Assembly (NCBI GenBank): GCA_028554795.2
Contig: CM068841.1
Span: 22,749,308 to 22,813,307 of the forward strand
Direction of reading: 5' to 3'
Length of the DNA: 64,000 nucleotides
Source of the DNA: Sinohyriopsis cumingii
Lineage: Eukaryota; Mollusca; Bivalvia; Unionida; Unionidae
Part shown: positions 32,536-45,087 of the stretch, one piece after another
How positions within the stretch are numbered: the stretch's first letter is position 1
Layout of the letters: each line of letters begins with the position of its first letter
Position numbers and translations under genes: made by a program
The notes under the pieces: generated by a model
Seen by the model: the letters and a program-made list of their open reading frames with translations, nothing else
Told to the model about the DNA's origin: nothing
Database searches by the model: none

Positions 32536-35500
32536 AGAGCAATATATGTGCAAGTTATACAAAGTAAACATTTCCTATCACAGTATCAAGAAGAAAAAAC
32601 AATAAAAGCAAAGTATTAGAATCTTATCTTGTAATGAAAAAAGTTTAACCCTGAATTTATGTGTGCCAGTAAAATCTCAAACAAGATTTTTCAACCAACA
32701 TTAACTCATTACGACGATTTGGTTAAAAATTCCATCATTTAAAGACATTTACAAAAGGATTTAAATTTTGACAAAAGACCTTCAAAATTATATACTGTTG
32801 TATAAACAAGGACTGAATTTTCTGTAAAATCAACTTGTCTTCTTGTGGTTCAATAAACCAGTCCCAAAACCTCTATTGCTACATGGGCTCTTATCGTTTC
32901 TTGATATATAATAAAAGGGAAGACAATTTCCAATTTTTCCTGCATTCTATTTAACATATGAAACCAATGCTTCAAGCGACATGTCACTGTGTAATAGTTT
33001 CGCACCAAAGTTCAGCTCAGAGATTCAAAATTTTCTAATTCAGGTTTCCTCCGAATATTCCAACACCATTTTTCACATTTGGACATTTATGATGGAGTGT
33101 GGGTTCAGAGCAATTACATATAAAAAATTTGGAATCTGCTGCCACCTTTAGATAGCTTACCAGCAGGTCTAGCAATTTTAAACTATGTTATATCGACTTA
33201 GAGCTGCATGAAATCGATAGGAAAATTATTTATTTTCTCAAAAATGGCAAGTATTATAATTGTTATGTTTTTAATCCGATGACAGACTAGACGAAACTCG
33301 GCATAGATGAAACCTGACCTGATACTTGCCATTTGTTTTAATAGTCACATGACTTCACAACTCTCACACAACGACATCGGAAGTCCAATAGTCACGTGAT
33401 ATCAACAACAAACTCCTTTGTAATGTCGCTGTAAAAAATTTCAATTATATTAAATTAAAGTCTGAAACCTTTTGTAAAAACCAGAAAGAACATATAATTC
33501 TCAACATATTTATTTTGAGAACAACTACAAGAAACTTGGCCAGTCTGATTCATCAAGCTGAGTAGTCTGGCTCTCAGCTTCATATGTTCCCTGCATAAGC
33601 GAGCACATGTCAACTTGGCAGTCACGTGATACAACAAAACACCATATGTTGCTCTCGGAATAAATATAGAGAATTTTGTGCTCTTTTGTTTTTGTATTTT
33701 TATTACAACCAGTATATGACTTTCATTTAATTTTTTTCTACAATATTTGAAATTGATGGTTGAGATTCTGTATGCTCGTGTGACTAACAACTGAAATTGC
33801 CAGTACCAATTCAAATTTCATCAACGCATTAGTTTTATCGTCTTTCATCATATTAAAGGCATAACGATTTTAATGTTCACAATTTCTGAGAAAATAAATA
33901 ATTTTCATATCGATTTTACACAGGTATAACTCTTTAACAATGTTTAAGTTTGCTAGCCAATCTGCAAAGTGGCTATGCTTCAAGGCCACCATGTTGGCCT
34001 CTAATGATTCTAGACTGGTTTTCATACATTCCATATAAAAAAGATACATATATCGAACTGTCTGTGAAACAAAAGGTCTACCAGATAAATCTAATCCACT
34101 AAGCATTTGGATTGTCTCAACAAATATATTTATGGCAAGCACCCAAATGATCCATACTACAACCTCCTAATATTCTCGTTAGACATTTTTAACTCACAAT
34201 TAGTTCAGTTATGACTCAACTGCGTAATTGTTTCAGACGTCAAGCAGTGGAGGAAAATTCCCGGGTTTTTCCCAACTTTTGTCAATATTTGCTAAACTTA
34301 AGGACTTTTCACAGTCGGGAAAAAAATTATCATCTCTCCCAACTTTTTCCCGGTAGTGTGGGAACCCTGATTTTATGATTTTGTTGAATAGTGCACAAAA
34401 ATACAGTAGTTATAATGAGTTAATGATGATGATGATGATGATGATGATATATGTTGCATCTTTTTTAAGAAATTCTGAAAAGTGAAATGACCAAAGGCCA
34501 GTTTTGTCTTTTCTCAATGTTTTGGTGTCATTGACAGGTTTTACTATATATAATGAAGAAATAACATTGAATCTGTGCCACCATGCTAATTTTATGCCAT
34601 TGCTAGCACCGTGCTCTGTGAGTCACGCAACTCACTAACATGTATTTATATTACTTTAATTTTATGCCATAACCATAGAAACGACATCTATGAATGACAT
34701 CACCTGTATCATAATTAGATTTAATACAAATAATCAAAAATAATAAATGGATGACTTGGTGAAAAATTTCATAGAGTTCATATTAAAATGATAAGAAACT
34801 TCTAAATTGCATCTATGGGTGAGTAGCCTACATCAAAAGTGCCTTACCTGGGTCGAAGGTATGTTTTACTGGAACAGCCCTAAGGTAAAGCTGGTTAAAA
34901 TGATGCAATCTGAACTGCTCTTAGAAATTATAATCTTCTCATCTAAATTCAGCCCTGCCAAATGTGCAAGGAGTCAAAGCTGAATGCATGAGAAAGAAAT
35001 TTCAGCTTGTGTTCAACACTTTGTTTGATTACTAGTGTTCTAACCAACAAACAGACACTGCATAAACTTCCTTGATACCAACCTAAGTGCTAAAAAAATC
35101 AACAACAAAGTGTCCTAACATGAATATTGTCAAGCAACAGCTGAAAACCTAAGCGTGGATAGGGTGCATTATATACGAGTGCATCAAACAGAATGTGGAC
35201 AATGTCTTTGTTTTTCTTGCTGGGGAATAGGAAACTGAAATACTTAATTATGTCATTCCATAGTGAAAGTGTCTGAGAAAATAAGGTCAATAAAGACATT
35301 AGTCCAAATCAATGAACCATGAAATACAGTTCACAGCGATGCAATTTTCATGGAAAGGTGTAGTATCACACATGACACATCCAAATGTAAATTGTGTGAC
35401 TTCATGAGAAAAAGACAAGTGTTCGATGACATCTGACTAATGATATTTATAAAAATAGATATGTTGTACTAGCCAACATTTAGGACTCAATAAGGATATG

Positions 35501-36128
35501 GGACTTTATTTCTTTTTAAAAGCAGTATATTTCTATGTCTCCTTACCAATTAGGGGTAAATTAGTCACAGTCCTAAGATTTGTAACTATGGAAATACACA
35601 GTAGCTTCCAGATTGAGTAAAGCCATGTCAAGGGATGTAATCCATGAAGGGATTATTTAATGTTTATAAAGTGATCTCCTCTTCAATATCATACTGTATT
35701 TCAGAAAACGGAGAGAGACTGAACGCAAAACTCATTCGGAAATAAAATAATACCTTATCTGTTTGACTTTAAAAAAAGTTCAAGGAGCATATTCCTCGGA
35801 GTACAACATTATAAGTTGTGAAAATGCTAAAATTTACATGTGAAAATACTAAAATTTACAGTTCATGCTAATAATGTAGAAGCAATGGCTAAATCTGTAG
35901 CTTTTAATGCTTCTTGTTTTTTAGCCTTCCTTCCTATTTAAAAATTAACCAAAGAATATGCATAAGCATAGAATAAGAAATCTAACACTGGGGGAGAAGG
36001 GTGGGGTGTGTGTCAGAAACCAGAAGCAGAATTCTGTAAAGTCTCATTAAAGCCAATAAAATCTGACCCTTTGGATGGGATTTCTCCATTTAACAACTAT
36101 ATATGTAATTAATGCTTTCTCTTCTTAC
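32536..36128. other. Intron 5 sequence with minor repeats
   Basis: Mostly featureless AT-rich DNA. A (GAT)n tract lies at 34423-34449. A hAT-like terminus (gtgtgggaaccctg, inverse CAGGGTTCCCACAC) ends at 34369, beside cttttcccggtag; its partner end was not found. No exon is needed or seen here. Confidence 0.55.
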
Positions 36129-36283
36129 ATTCAGCAGAGAAGCTGATGGATTTCTCTGTGTGCTGGAAGCCATGGTATGTCTTTCATGGAGCTGTGAGGC
36201 TGCCTGATTTTGCGTTTCCTCCTGAATTCCAGTTTCATTTAGAATACTCTCCAGGGCTGACTCATCCTTCTCAAAATGCAAAC
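36129..36283 (-). CDS. Coding exon 5 of the TROAP-like gene
   Basis: Two bases plus 51 codons; acceptor cctttcag|GTTTGC, donor CTGAAT|gtaaga. The exon 4 to 5 junction makes a Gly codon. The peptide begins LHFEKDESALESILNETGI followed by Gln/Ser-rich sequence ending SASLLN. The pattern acidic-x-x-AL-x-x-IL-x-x-x-G-[IV] is the best argument for tastin, where I recall a similar ALATILSGEGV block. That comparison is from memory and needs an alignment. Confidence 0.72.
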
Positions 36284-37590
36284 CTGAAAGGAGATAGGTA
36301 TTACAAAGACAAATTAAGCCCACAAAATTAATTCATGCAAAAATAACATTACTGGTGATAATTTTAATGACATTTTAGGTAATCTATATTGGCAACATTT
36401 AGCCAAATTTACTATACGAGAGAAACAAAACATTTATAGAATAAACACAAGTAACACAATTGGCACATTATTTGCCTGCCCAGTCTTTAATAGTTCTTTA
36501 TGTGGATAACTGACATTTTTGTGTAGAAACCACTTTTTTGTTTTTTCATCCATCTTGAGTTATCATGTTTAAGCAAAAAAAACAAACAACATTCTGATTC
36601 TTTCTTATTCTTGATTTTGCCGTCCTTTCATGCTTTTCACTCCTGCCATGAGGCTCAAAAGATCTAGGCGTGATTACCTTAGCTAAGTAAGTCCCAAGCT
36701 ACAATGACTAGTCATTTTCAGTAGCATCACCAGATCCTGATCATTTGGCACTTGAAACAATCTCTTTCATGTTTTCTCACAGATTTTAAGTAACCAGAAA
36801 AATATAACAGCATTCTACAAATAGATTCTACTTGTATGAGATTTTGTGTGCAACAGGGCCTAAATCATAGTATTACTGTAGTATCACTAATTTTCATGAA
36901 TTTAATTGTTGCCTGAACCAAAAATTTTGAAGACTCAATTAAAAATTAGCCACATCTAATAAAGAAGCCCCCCCCCCTCCAACTCCACCTCATTGTAACA
37001 TTTTTTTGCAACTGTGTTTCTTTCTTGGAGTTCAGCAAAGATATAGGTGAGACTAAAAGGGAATTCCAAGTGAGACTACTTGAGGGATATCCATAGCCAT
37101 AAAGATTCCCCAGTGTCCAAACATTTTAACCAATCTGACCACAACAAAGACTGTGTTAAGTATCAGTTAACTGAAATAGTAAATCTGATCTAGGGCTCAC
37201 CTGTAGCACCTTTTATCGGAAAAATAGAGAACTTTTTTGGATACACCAATTACACACTCTACAGCTGGTTGAGATTAACATCTGTGCATGAAAGGGAGAA
37301 CAGGCATATTTAACTCAATTTGTTACATTTCCTCCCATGAAAAATTGGATTTCTGGCCCCACAGTAAAATTGCTGAAATTTTAAACTCTTTTGAGGACAC
37401 GCTTTCCTCTGTTGGCTACCATTGTTTTTATTATGTCATAAACCGTGACGAAAATGTCACGGCAGTCTTATGCTCACTGTTACAAAAACTTTGTCTACAA
37501 TACAGAACATAAAGTATTTGTCATCTAAATAAAAATTCAAAACAGTTTACTAATAATTTCATTATTTATACCAGTAAAAGTTTTCAGAAT
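36284..37590. other. Intron 4 sequence, nothing recognised
   Basis: Non-coding. A short C-run (about 36968-36977) is the only oddity. Confidence 0.5.
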
Positions 37591-37703
37591 GTGATGTTAT
37601 GTGATTTGGATTTTCAACGTAGTTTTAAAAAATTTCAGTCATATCGCTACGATGTCTATAATGTAGCACTTTATAGTGATGTCTAGCACTGGGGCTGAGT
37701 AAT
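37591..37703 (-). mobile_element. SINE family A, copy 6, head-truncated, with target duplication
   Basis: Only the 3' part is present (gtgatttggattttcaacgt to gatgtctagcactggggctg). It is flanked by GTTTTCAGAAT at 37580-37590 and 37704-37714. A 5'-truncated copy with a duplication is the signature of target-primed reverse transcription. Confidence 0.92.
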
Positions 37704-38559
37704 GTTTTCAGAATAAGTCCTTTAAATAATTTTTCTTGTTTTTTAAATTCTGAACATATTTGATGAGTGGCATCAGTTGTACAAATATGTAAAGCATTCA
37801 ATGGCAGGATGCTTTCTGTCAAATTCGGTGAATTTCTAAAAAGTGGTTTTCGACGAGTAGTTAAATGTTTATTTATGGCAATCACATTTTATTGCACATC
37901 ATCTTTTGTATAATACTGAAACATATTCATTCTAAGCTGCTTTCTACTACATTTCATACATGGTTCACACCATTTTATGAAAATATTAGGTAAGGACTTT
38001 ATAATATAAGGAAAATGTCTTGAATCTAATACCAACTGTAACCAAGATCGCCACTTGAGCTTTTCTAGCCATAACAAACTAAAGCTACAAAAATCTGGCA
38101 TTTTCACGAATGCAGCAACATCAAATCAACTCTAATGTGCAAACATATATTTTCTCGCAATGAATAACAAAACTATGCACGCCAATGACAGTTCACATGA
38201 TATAATGACCACAGATCTTGCAAAATTATCTTGTGATTTTGTAATGTTAATAGTGTATATTTATCCCTCGCCACAACTTGGCCAATTCCATAACTCCATA
38301 TTTAAATAGTCTAAGGATTGTTTCGAAGTGTGCCGATTGGTATACTGACTTCCACTTCCTGTTTCCAGTGAGTTCTTCATTTATTGTACAAAAGCAACCA
38401 AAAAACTGGTTAGTAGCTGTCCAGATAAAGCTGAAATTACGAATGAAAAATTGGAAAAATAAAAGGGCTGTTAATGAATTTTCTTTTTTCTTTTAAAAAG
38501 TAAGCACTTTTTTTGGGGCCTTACTGAGGTTTAATAAAAAAAAAAAGCATATTTCCAAT

Positions 38560-38945
38560 TTGTAAGGAAAGTAAAAACTATATTCATAAAATTTTATTCA
38601 GCAGTGATGGAGAAGACATCATTTCAAGATTATCTATTTTTGCAATACCAGTAATATTTGATTATGAGTGGGCATCATCTGTATGCATTTAAAATGCCTT
38701 AACCCAGAATGCTTTCTGTTAGGTTTGATCAAATTCTATTCAGCAGTTTTGGGAAAGAATTTTAAAATTTGTATTTTTCTAGCAATGATGACCGTGATCA
38801 TTTATATAAATCTGAAAGCCCTTCTGGCCAGAATGTTGTGTCAAATTTGGTCAAAACTGGTCTGCTGATTTTTGATAAAAGGTTCAAATAGTAATTGTTG
38901 ATGGATGCCATACCATGCATTCACTTGGCCTTTTGGCAAGGTGAG
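38560..38945. repeat. Degenerate mollusc-type interspersed repeat, two partial units
   Basis: Two diverged units (around aatgctttctgttaggtttg and cagaatgttgtgtcaaattt) are followed by taattgttgatggatgcca and ttggcaaggtgagt. The order ("same-sense query... missing target, hydrolysed") resembles intron repeats I know from bivalve genomes ending in GTTGACGGACGCCGG-type sequence. No function assigned. The 37704-38559 stretch before it holds nothing. Confidence 0.45.
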
Positions 38946-39055
38946 TTTCAAGAGAGGGCCGAGTCGTGAAAAGTTCTGAAGCAAAACTGTCAGTTTGTGA
39001 ATATGAGTTATTAGCATGATATAGATATGATATAGATTCTGGTGAATTATTCTTC

Positions 39056-39103
39056 ATGCACACACACAAGTGTGTGTGTGTGTGGTTGTGTGTGTGTGTG
39101 TGA
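39056..39103. repeat. Palindromic (CA)n-(TG)n microsatellite beside the exon 4 donor
   Basis: cacacacacaag is followed by tgtgtgtgtgtgtggttgtg and more TG, only about 13 nt from the exon 4 donor at 39116. The inverted CA/TG arms can pair. Confidence 0.9.
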
Positions 39104-39116
39104 ATGCACAGAGTAC

Positions 39117-39358
39117 CTGATTCTTTCTGCTCTTGTACATGCTCTGCCATCTCTTGAATTAATTCAGATTTGCACTTTGCTGTCTTGGGCTCATCAGATT
39201 TCTTTCTAATAATTCTGCTTGGGGTATATGCCTTTTCTACTTTCTGAAGCCTGCGAACTTTGACAATCTTCCTCTGTTCACAGGGCAACTCTCCAAAAAT
39301 GGCCCGACCAGGGCAGAAAGGTGAAGAATTATCTCCTTTGCTATTTTTTCTCTTCATT
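39117..39358 (-). CDS. Coding exon 4 (largest) of the TROAP-like gene
   Basis: It has one base, 80 codons, and one base. The acceptor is gaattttcag|AATGAAG and the donor AATCAG|gtactc lies just before a CA/TG microsatellite. The peptide starts MKRKNSKGDNSSPFCPGRAI, continues FGELPCEQRKIVKVRRLQKV, and includes the proline-directed site YTPSRI before a Lys-rich stretch. A last acidic helix (LIQEMAEHVQEQKES) has coiled-coil character. The internal Met at the exon start is not needed as an initiator because the phase from exon 3 (AG|A = Arg) is continuous. Without that evidence, this exon could be mistaken for a short independent gene. Confidence 0.72.
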
Positions 39359-39399
39359 CTGAAAATTCAATGATAAAAGTAAAAAGCAGGAGGGCTAGT

Positions 39400-40260
39400 G
39401 GCATTAAAAACCTCACTTGCCTCGACTTAAATTCCACTTGCCCTAAAGGGCCATAACCTTTCACCATTATTCTGACACAATGCTGAAATTGCTATACTTG
39501 AAGTATAAGCACATAAAGTTACATATGTTAATCTCAAATGACTTTAATATTACAGAGCATCAAGGAAATTGCGATTGAAAATGAAAAATTGAGCAGAGAT
39601 CTTTGCCCTGAAGATAGAAACTAAGATGTGGCACATGATACATCTTTCAGTCATAACATATCAATATACAAACTTAATCTCAAATGGCTCTAAGCTGTGA
39701 CTGAACACTTAAAATAATGATTTGAGACCTTGATGTTGAAGAAGCAACACACACTCCATTGATGATGTAAGAGCATACCAAGTTTCATCCCTTAATCTCA
39801 AATGGTTTTAAAATTATAAAGCAAAAGGGAAAGTGTGATGGAAAATATAAATACTGAGCTTTGACCTTGACCCTGATGATAGCAGTAAACATTATAGTAA
39901 TCTTGTATAAGCACACGAGGTTTCATCCCTCAATCTCAAACAGCTTGAAGGCTATGGAGCAGACAGGAAAGTGTGATGAAAATGTGAAAGACTGAGCTGC
40001 AACAGTAAACTTGAAGATAGGACCCCCAGTGTATTATGTGACACCTTCTAGAATTAGGGAATTAAGCATAACAAGAAACATTTTTTTAAACTGTTAACCG
40101 CTTTAAAGTTATAAGGCAAAAGCCAATAGGTGTTTGGAAACTACAAAATACTCATAACTATAATCTTGAAACTGGATCACCAATGCAGTAAATGACACAG
40201 ATTCTAATGATGATATGAAAGTATGTATTTTTGGGGGGCAGTATATCTAATTTTAATTAT
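39400..40260. repeat. Degenerate tandem intron repeat, period about 150 bp
   Basis: Blocks of the type (t)taatctcaaatggct(t)taa, aaagtgtgatg(g)aaaat and gaccttgaccctgatgatag recur near 39520, 39690, 39800, 39930 and 40090, each heavily diverged. Similar material occurs near 62.6-62.9 kb. It is non-coding. Confidence 0.6.
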
Positions 40261-40578
40261 GTAATGTAATCCTGCTACTGTTGCAGTGCTTTCCTTTTCT
40301 GAGACATATAGTCTCCATTTTAAGCCAATTCCAACACTTCCTTGCCCCTTTAGATAAGGCCAAAATAAAACCTTAAAGCACCAACTAGGTGAAGGAGCCT
40401 ATATTAATCATCCCCAGCAAAGACTCAGGATCTCAATCAAAAGTGGAGATAATGAAGGCAGTTGATTCGAAGACAGAAACCCAAATTAGCAAAGAGAAAC
40501 TTAGCTTGAACTATAAACACACCTTTTCCACTACCAAGGCAGCTAGCTCCTTCTCACTGTTGATGCTACGGAAAACAG

Positions 40579-40677
40579 TCATAAGTATGTCATAAGTAAG
40601 GCATAAGTAAGGCATAAGTAAGGCATAAGTAAGTCATAAGTATGTCATAAGTAAGGCATAAGTAAGTCATAAGTAAG
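40579..40677. repeat. 11-bp minisatellite (gcataagtaag), about 9 copies
   Basis: cataagtaagg units alternate with cataagtatgt and cataagtaagt variants. Confidence 0.93.
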
Positions 40678-41320
40678 GCTCTAGAAAGAAGCTTCACTCA
40701 AAGATTCACAAGATTATTTTGACAATTCTCAAAGAACACAAAAAGGATTCCATCAATGCATTAGTGACATGACAGTCTCTGCAGCTCAAAATACCCAATG
40801 AAATTAGAAAGATTATGGTCTGAGCCAATGGAGGAACCCCTAGACCTTCTCCATGAAGATAGACACTTGAGTGTTAGAAAGGGGGCAATTGAGAGCATTA
40901 GAAAGGGCTGCCCCATAGCCCTTATATGAGGACAAAGAAAATTCTCTTTCCATGAATAAGAAGAGAAAGTCTGCAACTTTATTTAAAAGGGACAGCATGG
41001 ATCAATGTGTTTCCCATTGTACAAATTACAATTCTCCACTTTTCATCATAAACCCAGGGAGTAGGAGAGGTAAAGGTGAACTGACAATAAGGTATTTGCC
41101 AGAATACATATAATGAGGACAGGACTTGGTCAATCCTGTTAGGAGGAACACAAACCCTCCCTAGGCTGGAGAGGAAATTCATCTCCACAATTAAAAAGTC
41201 CTAAGAAGAAACGAGATCCAACTTCTCAAGACTGGGGAGCAGAAAGACAAAAATCACAATAAAAAAACAGAGGGACCGGTTTTATGTGAGGATATTGTGC
41301 ATTGACCAGTTGTCAAAATA
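40678..41320. other. Intron 3 sequence, nothing recognised
   Basis: Purine-rich on the plus strand. No exon or element supported. Confidence 0.5.
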
Positions 41321-41331
41321 TGATGCTGTGT

Positions 41332-41640
41332 GTGTGTGTGTGTATTTTGGATTTTTAATGTAGCTTTAACAATTCTGCAGTCATATCGCTACGATGTCTG
41401 CAGTGTGGCAGTTTATAGTGCTGTCTAGCACTGGGGCATCATACCGCATGATGTCCCACCCAGTAACATTATCCTGACACCAGGCCAACCATTCCTTACA
41501 CTAACCTCTTAATGCTGAGTGTCAAACAAGGCAGCTGTTAGTACAATTTTTATAAGTCTTTGGTATGACGCGTTCGGGGTTCGAACCCACGACCTCCCGC
41601 ATCCAAGGTGGATGCTCTAATCACTAGGCCATTGGAGTGT
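41332..41640 (-). mobile_element. SINE family A, copy 7, with target duplication
   Basis: (GT)n tail, gatttttaatgtagctttaa, B box ggggttcgaacccacgacct, A-box side ctctaatcactaggccattg. Perfect flanking repeat TGATGCTGTGT at 41321-41331 and 41641-41651. Confidence 0.95.
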
Positions 41641-41730
41641 TGATGCTGTGTAAAAATGCATAATAACAATATCATTTACGCTTTATTTTATAAAACCAGC
41701 ACTGACAGGTCTTGCTCAGGTTGCCTAACA

Positions 41731-42223
41731 CATGGTTCCCACGCTTTCCTAAGATAAATTTCCAGGTCATTTCCAGGGTTTTTCCAGGATGAAATTAATT
41801 TTTTCAAGGTTCACATATGGCCATTACTGAATGGAATTAAAGAACATTTTAGATTTTAAAACATGCATTTTCTAAATCTAAAGATGTTTCTCCTTCAAGA
41901 CTCTCCAAAATAACTAAGTCAGAAAAGATGATCATGTACAAAACGCCAAAATGTATGACACCAAACAAGTCTGATTATATTCCAATAAATTGGCATGTAA
42001 AGTCATTTCAAAGTACAAAATAAAAATTCTACCTTTATTTTGCTGACCTGCATTATGTTGTCAAGTGGGAACAACATAATGAACATAAATTAGCATTTGT
42101 TTTCTTTCAAACCTTTAATTCTAAAGAATAAATTTTTGTGAAATTCAATGTCTTTTTATGGTCAGGAAACAGACTATCAGTTCTCATGACATTTCCAGAT
42201 TTCCTGATAGTATGGAAACCCTG
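41731..42223. mobile_element. hAT-type MITE family D, copy 2 (493 bp)
   Basis: Ends CATGGTTCCCACGCTTTCCT and (inverted) CAGGGTTTCCATACTATCAG; direct flanking CTAACA (41725-41730 and 42224-42229). The interior is shared with 32125-32535. No transposase. The ends resemble those of hAT elements. Confidence 0.8.
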
Positions 42224-44213
42224 CTAACACAGTGGTCCGGTGAGATACTTTGTTGATAATTCTTTCACAAGCATCCTCATAGTATTAATTATGGTTCAAA
42301 CCTTTAGAAGCCACAATATATTGCCAAAAAATCTGCAAATTTGTACATGTTTATGCACATTGAAGCAGATATCAGCAGCTTCAAGTGGGTTATGATTGGG
42401 GAATTTTGTTATGAACTAAACTGTCACTAAAAAAAAAATACATTTCTCTATCCAAACATGACAGGTAAAATACAAAAACAAGAAATATTGCATATTGTCA
42501 CACATTTTTCTTTAACCAATGCAAGTGGATGTATTAGTGTAGTCATGACAGCATGGATATAGTTGCATAAATTTTCAGGATGTGATAATCTCCGGTTTGA
42601 TAACAAGTTAAATTTGCTGGGTTAATTGTCCGTATTAAAACTATAAAGAGATGCAATATCATATATTGAGAACTGAATGGTCCAAAGTTTTCTTGTTACA
42701 TAACTTCCTTTAAAAATAACCCCAGAGTCATTCCAATAAGTAAGTAGTGACAGCTGTTCTTTCTTGCCTTTTCTGTAACAGAAAGCTAAGGTAGGTATTA
42801 ATCTGTTCCCAGTGAGGTCAAGAATTTCACAAGAGGATACGATCTGTGTGAACTTTATTAAGAAAAAACAAATTTTATTCAGCTTGAAATTATACTATAC
42901 AAATGTGAGGAATTTCATAATAATGACTTTACTAAGGACAAGGTATTTGAAAAACTGAAATTTGTACCTTTTAGCAAAGTCAGAATTTAGCTTTAGAGAT
43001 GACAAAGTTGTGGTAAATAGGACTGAATAATTTAAAGGAATTTGGTTGTGACCTATTATCAAAATGCATGCATATTCTGTGCTATACAAATTTTTAAGTT
43101 AAAAACAGTCATGAGACATGATTAAATCCTTAATTCGTCAGTTCCATTAACAAATACTGTTTTGGATATTGTTTTCAATAGTTGCAAAACATTTTTCCTT
43201 TAGAGTCAACAAATTCAAGCCATGAATTAGGAACCCAATGTAGCTGAAATTTCTTTGACCCTTAGGCGTGTCATATTTGATATATTTTCTGCCACAGAGT
43301 ATGGCTTATGCATCTTTGGAGAAATAGTTACTTCAAGACAGAGTGGCAACCTTGCGTTTTATCCCTCTACTTTTACATAAATTTTCTTTCTCTGAATTTT
43401 CCTCATGATCATCCTTGCAAAAATAATTAAGTAAACTCACTTCCACTAAAATATTATAATATACATTATGTCATTTAAATGCAAACACCGATTAATGTGA
43501 TCGTTTCAAACGTAATACTGCACATGGAAGTTAATCCTCTGCAAAATCAATTAAAAAATTAAAGATTCCTTACTATCATTGAATGAGTTTATAACAGAAA
43601 TGTCTTTCAATAATTTTATTGCATGGACTAAATAAAAGGGTTATCACACACACCTGCGGTGAGTCAAGACAGGGTCCATTTAAACATCGCTAATCGATCA
43701 TATTAGATTTGTTTTGTCTGAAGAATTTTGACTGATAATTTGATTGCTTACCCCAATATACAGTCAAACAGCAACAGAACTCAGCACATGACAGTTATCA
43801 ATTACCACTTTTTGTATTATCACACGAGGTGAATGAATAATTGACAGATCCAAGTGTTCTGAATGCATGAAGGGCATTAGCGGCCAGATAAAGGTTGATA
43901 AGCGATTAAAGTATAAAAATTTGCACCTGTCTGACTTGTTCTGAAAAAGAAAAGAAAGCACTTTTCCTGGACTAGTGCTTTGGAGAACTTTACTTAGTTT
44001 AAAAATGATCAGTATGGGACATCAGACTTGTTAAGAGATTGGAAAGAAAGCACTTTTCCCAAATTAGCAGTTTGTAAAATTTTACCTGACTGACTTTGAA
44101 AGTCATTAGTCTGGGATGTCAGGCCATATGATATGATCAACCCAGTTTTTGGTAAGACTTTCTTAAATGTACTAATATGCTTTAAGGACTTGTGTCTGTG
44201 CTTTGGTTTTTAC
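42224..44213. other. Intron 3 sequence, nothing recognised
   Basis: No supported exon, array or element. A loosely repeated block (aaagcacttttccc) occurs at about 43956 and 44047. Confidence 0.5.
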
Positions 44214-44308
44214 CTTGGCTTGATCTCTTTTTTATCATTGTCTTGCTTATCTTTAGAAGTTTTGGAGCGAGACCTGATTCCTGGTGTAGTGAACTGAAAC
44301 TCCTCTGT
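44214..44308 (-). CDS. Coding exon 3 of the TROAP-like gene
   Basis: Thirty-one codons plus two bases. The acceptor has a run of eight T (ttttttttcag|ACAGAGG, written on the minus strand) and the donor is CCAAG|gtaaaa. The peptide begins TEEFQFTTPGIRSRSK and becomes very rich in K/D/E, ending IKP-R across the junction. TTPGIRSRSK looks like a proline-directed phosphosite followed by a basic patch. There is no known fold. Intron 2, upstream, is about 10 kb and contains the whole DIRS-like element and a hAT-like relic. Confidence 0.66.
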
Positions 44309-44980
44309 CTGAAAAAAAGAAGGTTCCTAAATTAAGAATTTTACTTGTGAAATAAAGCAATTTTAAGTGCATAGTTTAAACAGAGAAGCAGATGGGCAAA
44401 TGAGAAACCAGTATTACTGGAAAATATATATTTCACAGATAAACAAAAGACCCTAGTGGACTTAGCTCACCAGGCTGACATCAGTCTGTCATCCAAATGC
44501 ATGAAAACTTAGCCTTGCAATCAGGGTTAGAGGGATGCTTTCTAAACATTTTGAATTTAAGAATGTTGATAATTTATGAGGAAGTTGTTGGAAGGATTTT
44601 CTATTAAGAGTATATCCAACCATATTTAATGAACAATTGGTAACATTTGTGTAAACTGTAAAGTCTGCGTACAGAATGCTTTCCATTGAAGCTTATACAT
44701 TATTTGTTTATGCCAGACTACTCTCTTTCACTGATGTAGAAGATAATACAGTGTTCCAGCTAGCAAAAAATAGAGGGGCACACTGCCCCTCTGCCCCCAC
44801 AATGCACCACTCTGCTCCTTTCAGTGAACCCCTCTGCCTTCCTGAACTGCAAAACTGGTGTCTTTATAAACACAAGCCTCATTAGTCAAACTGAATGCCT
44901 TGTTTTTTCTTTTCTAAATCTGAAACACAGATTTAATAAATTGCAAATCACACTGAAACCAATTTTTCCTAGCAAAATAC
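44309..44980. other. Intron 2 sequence with a single hAT-like terminus
   Basis: cagtgttccagctagcaaaa at about 44750 followed by a C-rich stretch (cactgcccctctgcccccac) looks like a hAT end. Its partner is not found. Otherwise nothing. Confidence 0.4.
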
Positions 44981-45085
44981 GTTTCTTCAAAAATACTTAT
45001 CCGATCATAATACCTTAGGAGAACTACCACTACCTCACAAATCCAGCCCTCCCAGATTCTACTTTAGCTAAAGGGAGCTAAAGTC
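44981..45085. repeat. Left inverted terminal repeat of the DIRS-like element
   Basis: It pairs, inverted, with 50236-50341 over about 105 bp; the best block is about 60 bp around gaactaccactacct. Confidence 0.83.
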
Positions 45086-45087
45086 TA

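Noticed and set aside
33455..33814. 119-codon minus-strand frame
   Set aside because: No motif, no splice sites in phase with the host gene, AT-driven composition.
38884..39116. Extension of the exon 4 frame through the CA/TG tract (HTHTHNH...)
   Set aside because: A good donor GT occurs before the tract; the extension is microsatellite translation.
39276..39357. Start of an independent gene at the Met of MKRKNSKGDN
   Set aside because: A splice acceptor precedes the ATG directly and the phase from exon 3 reads through it, so it is an internal Met.
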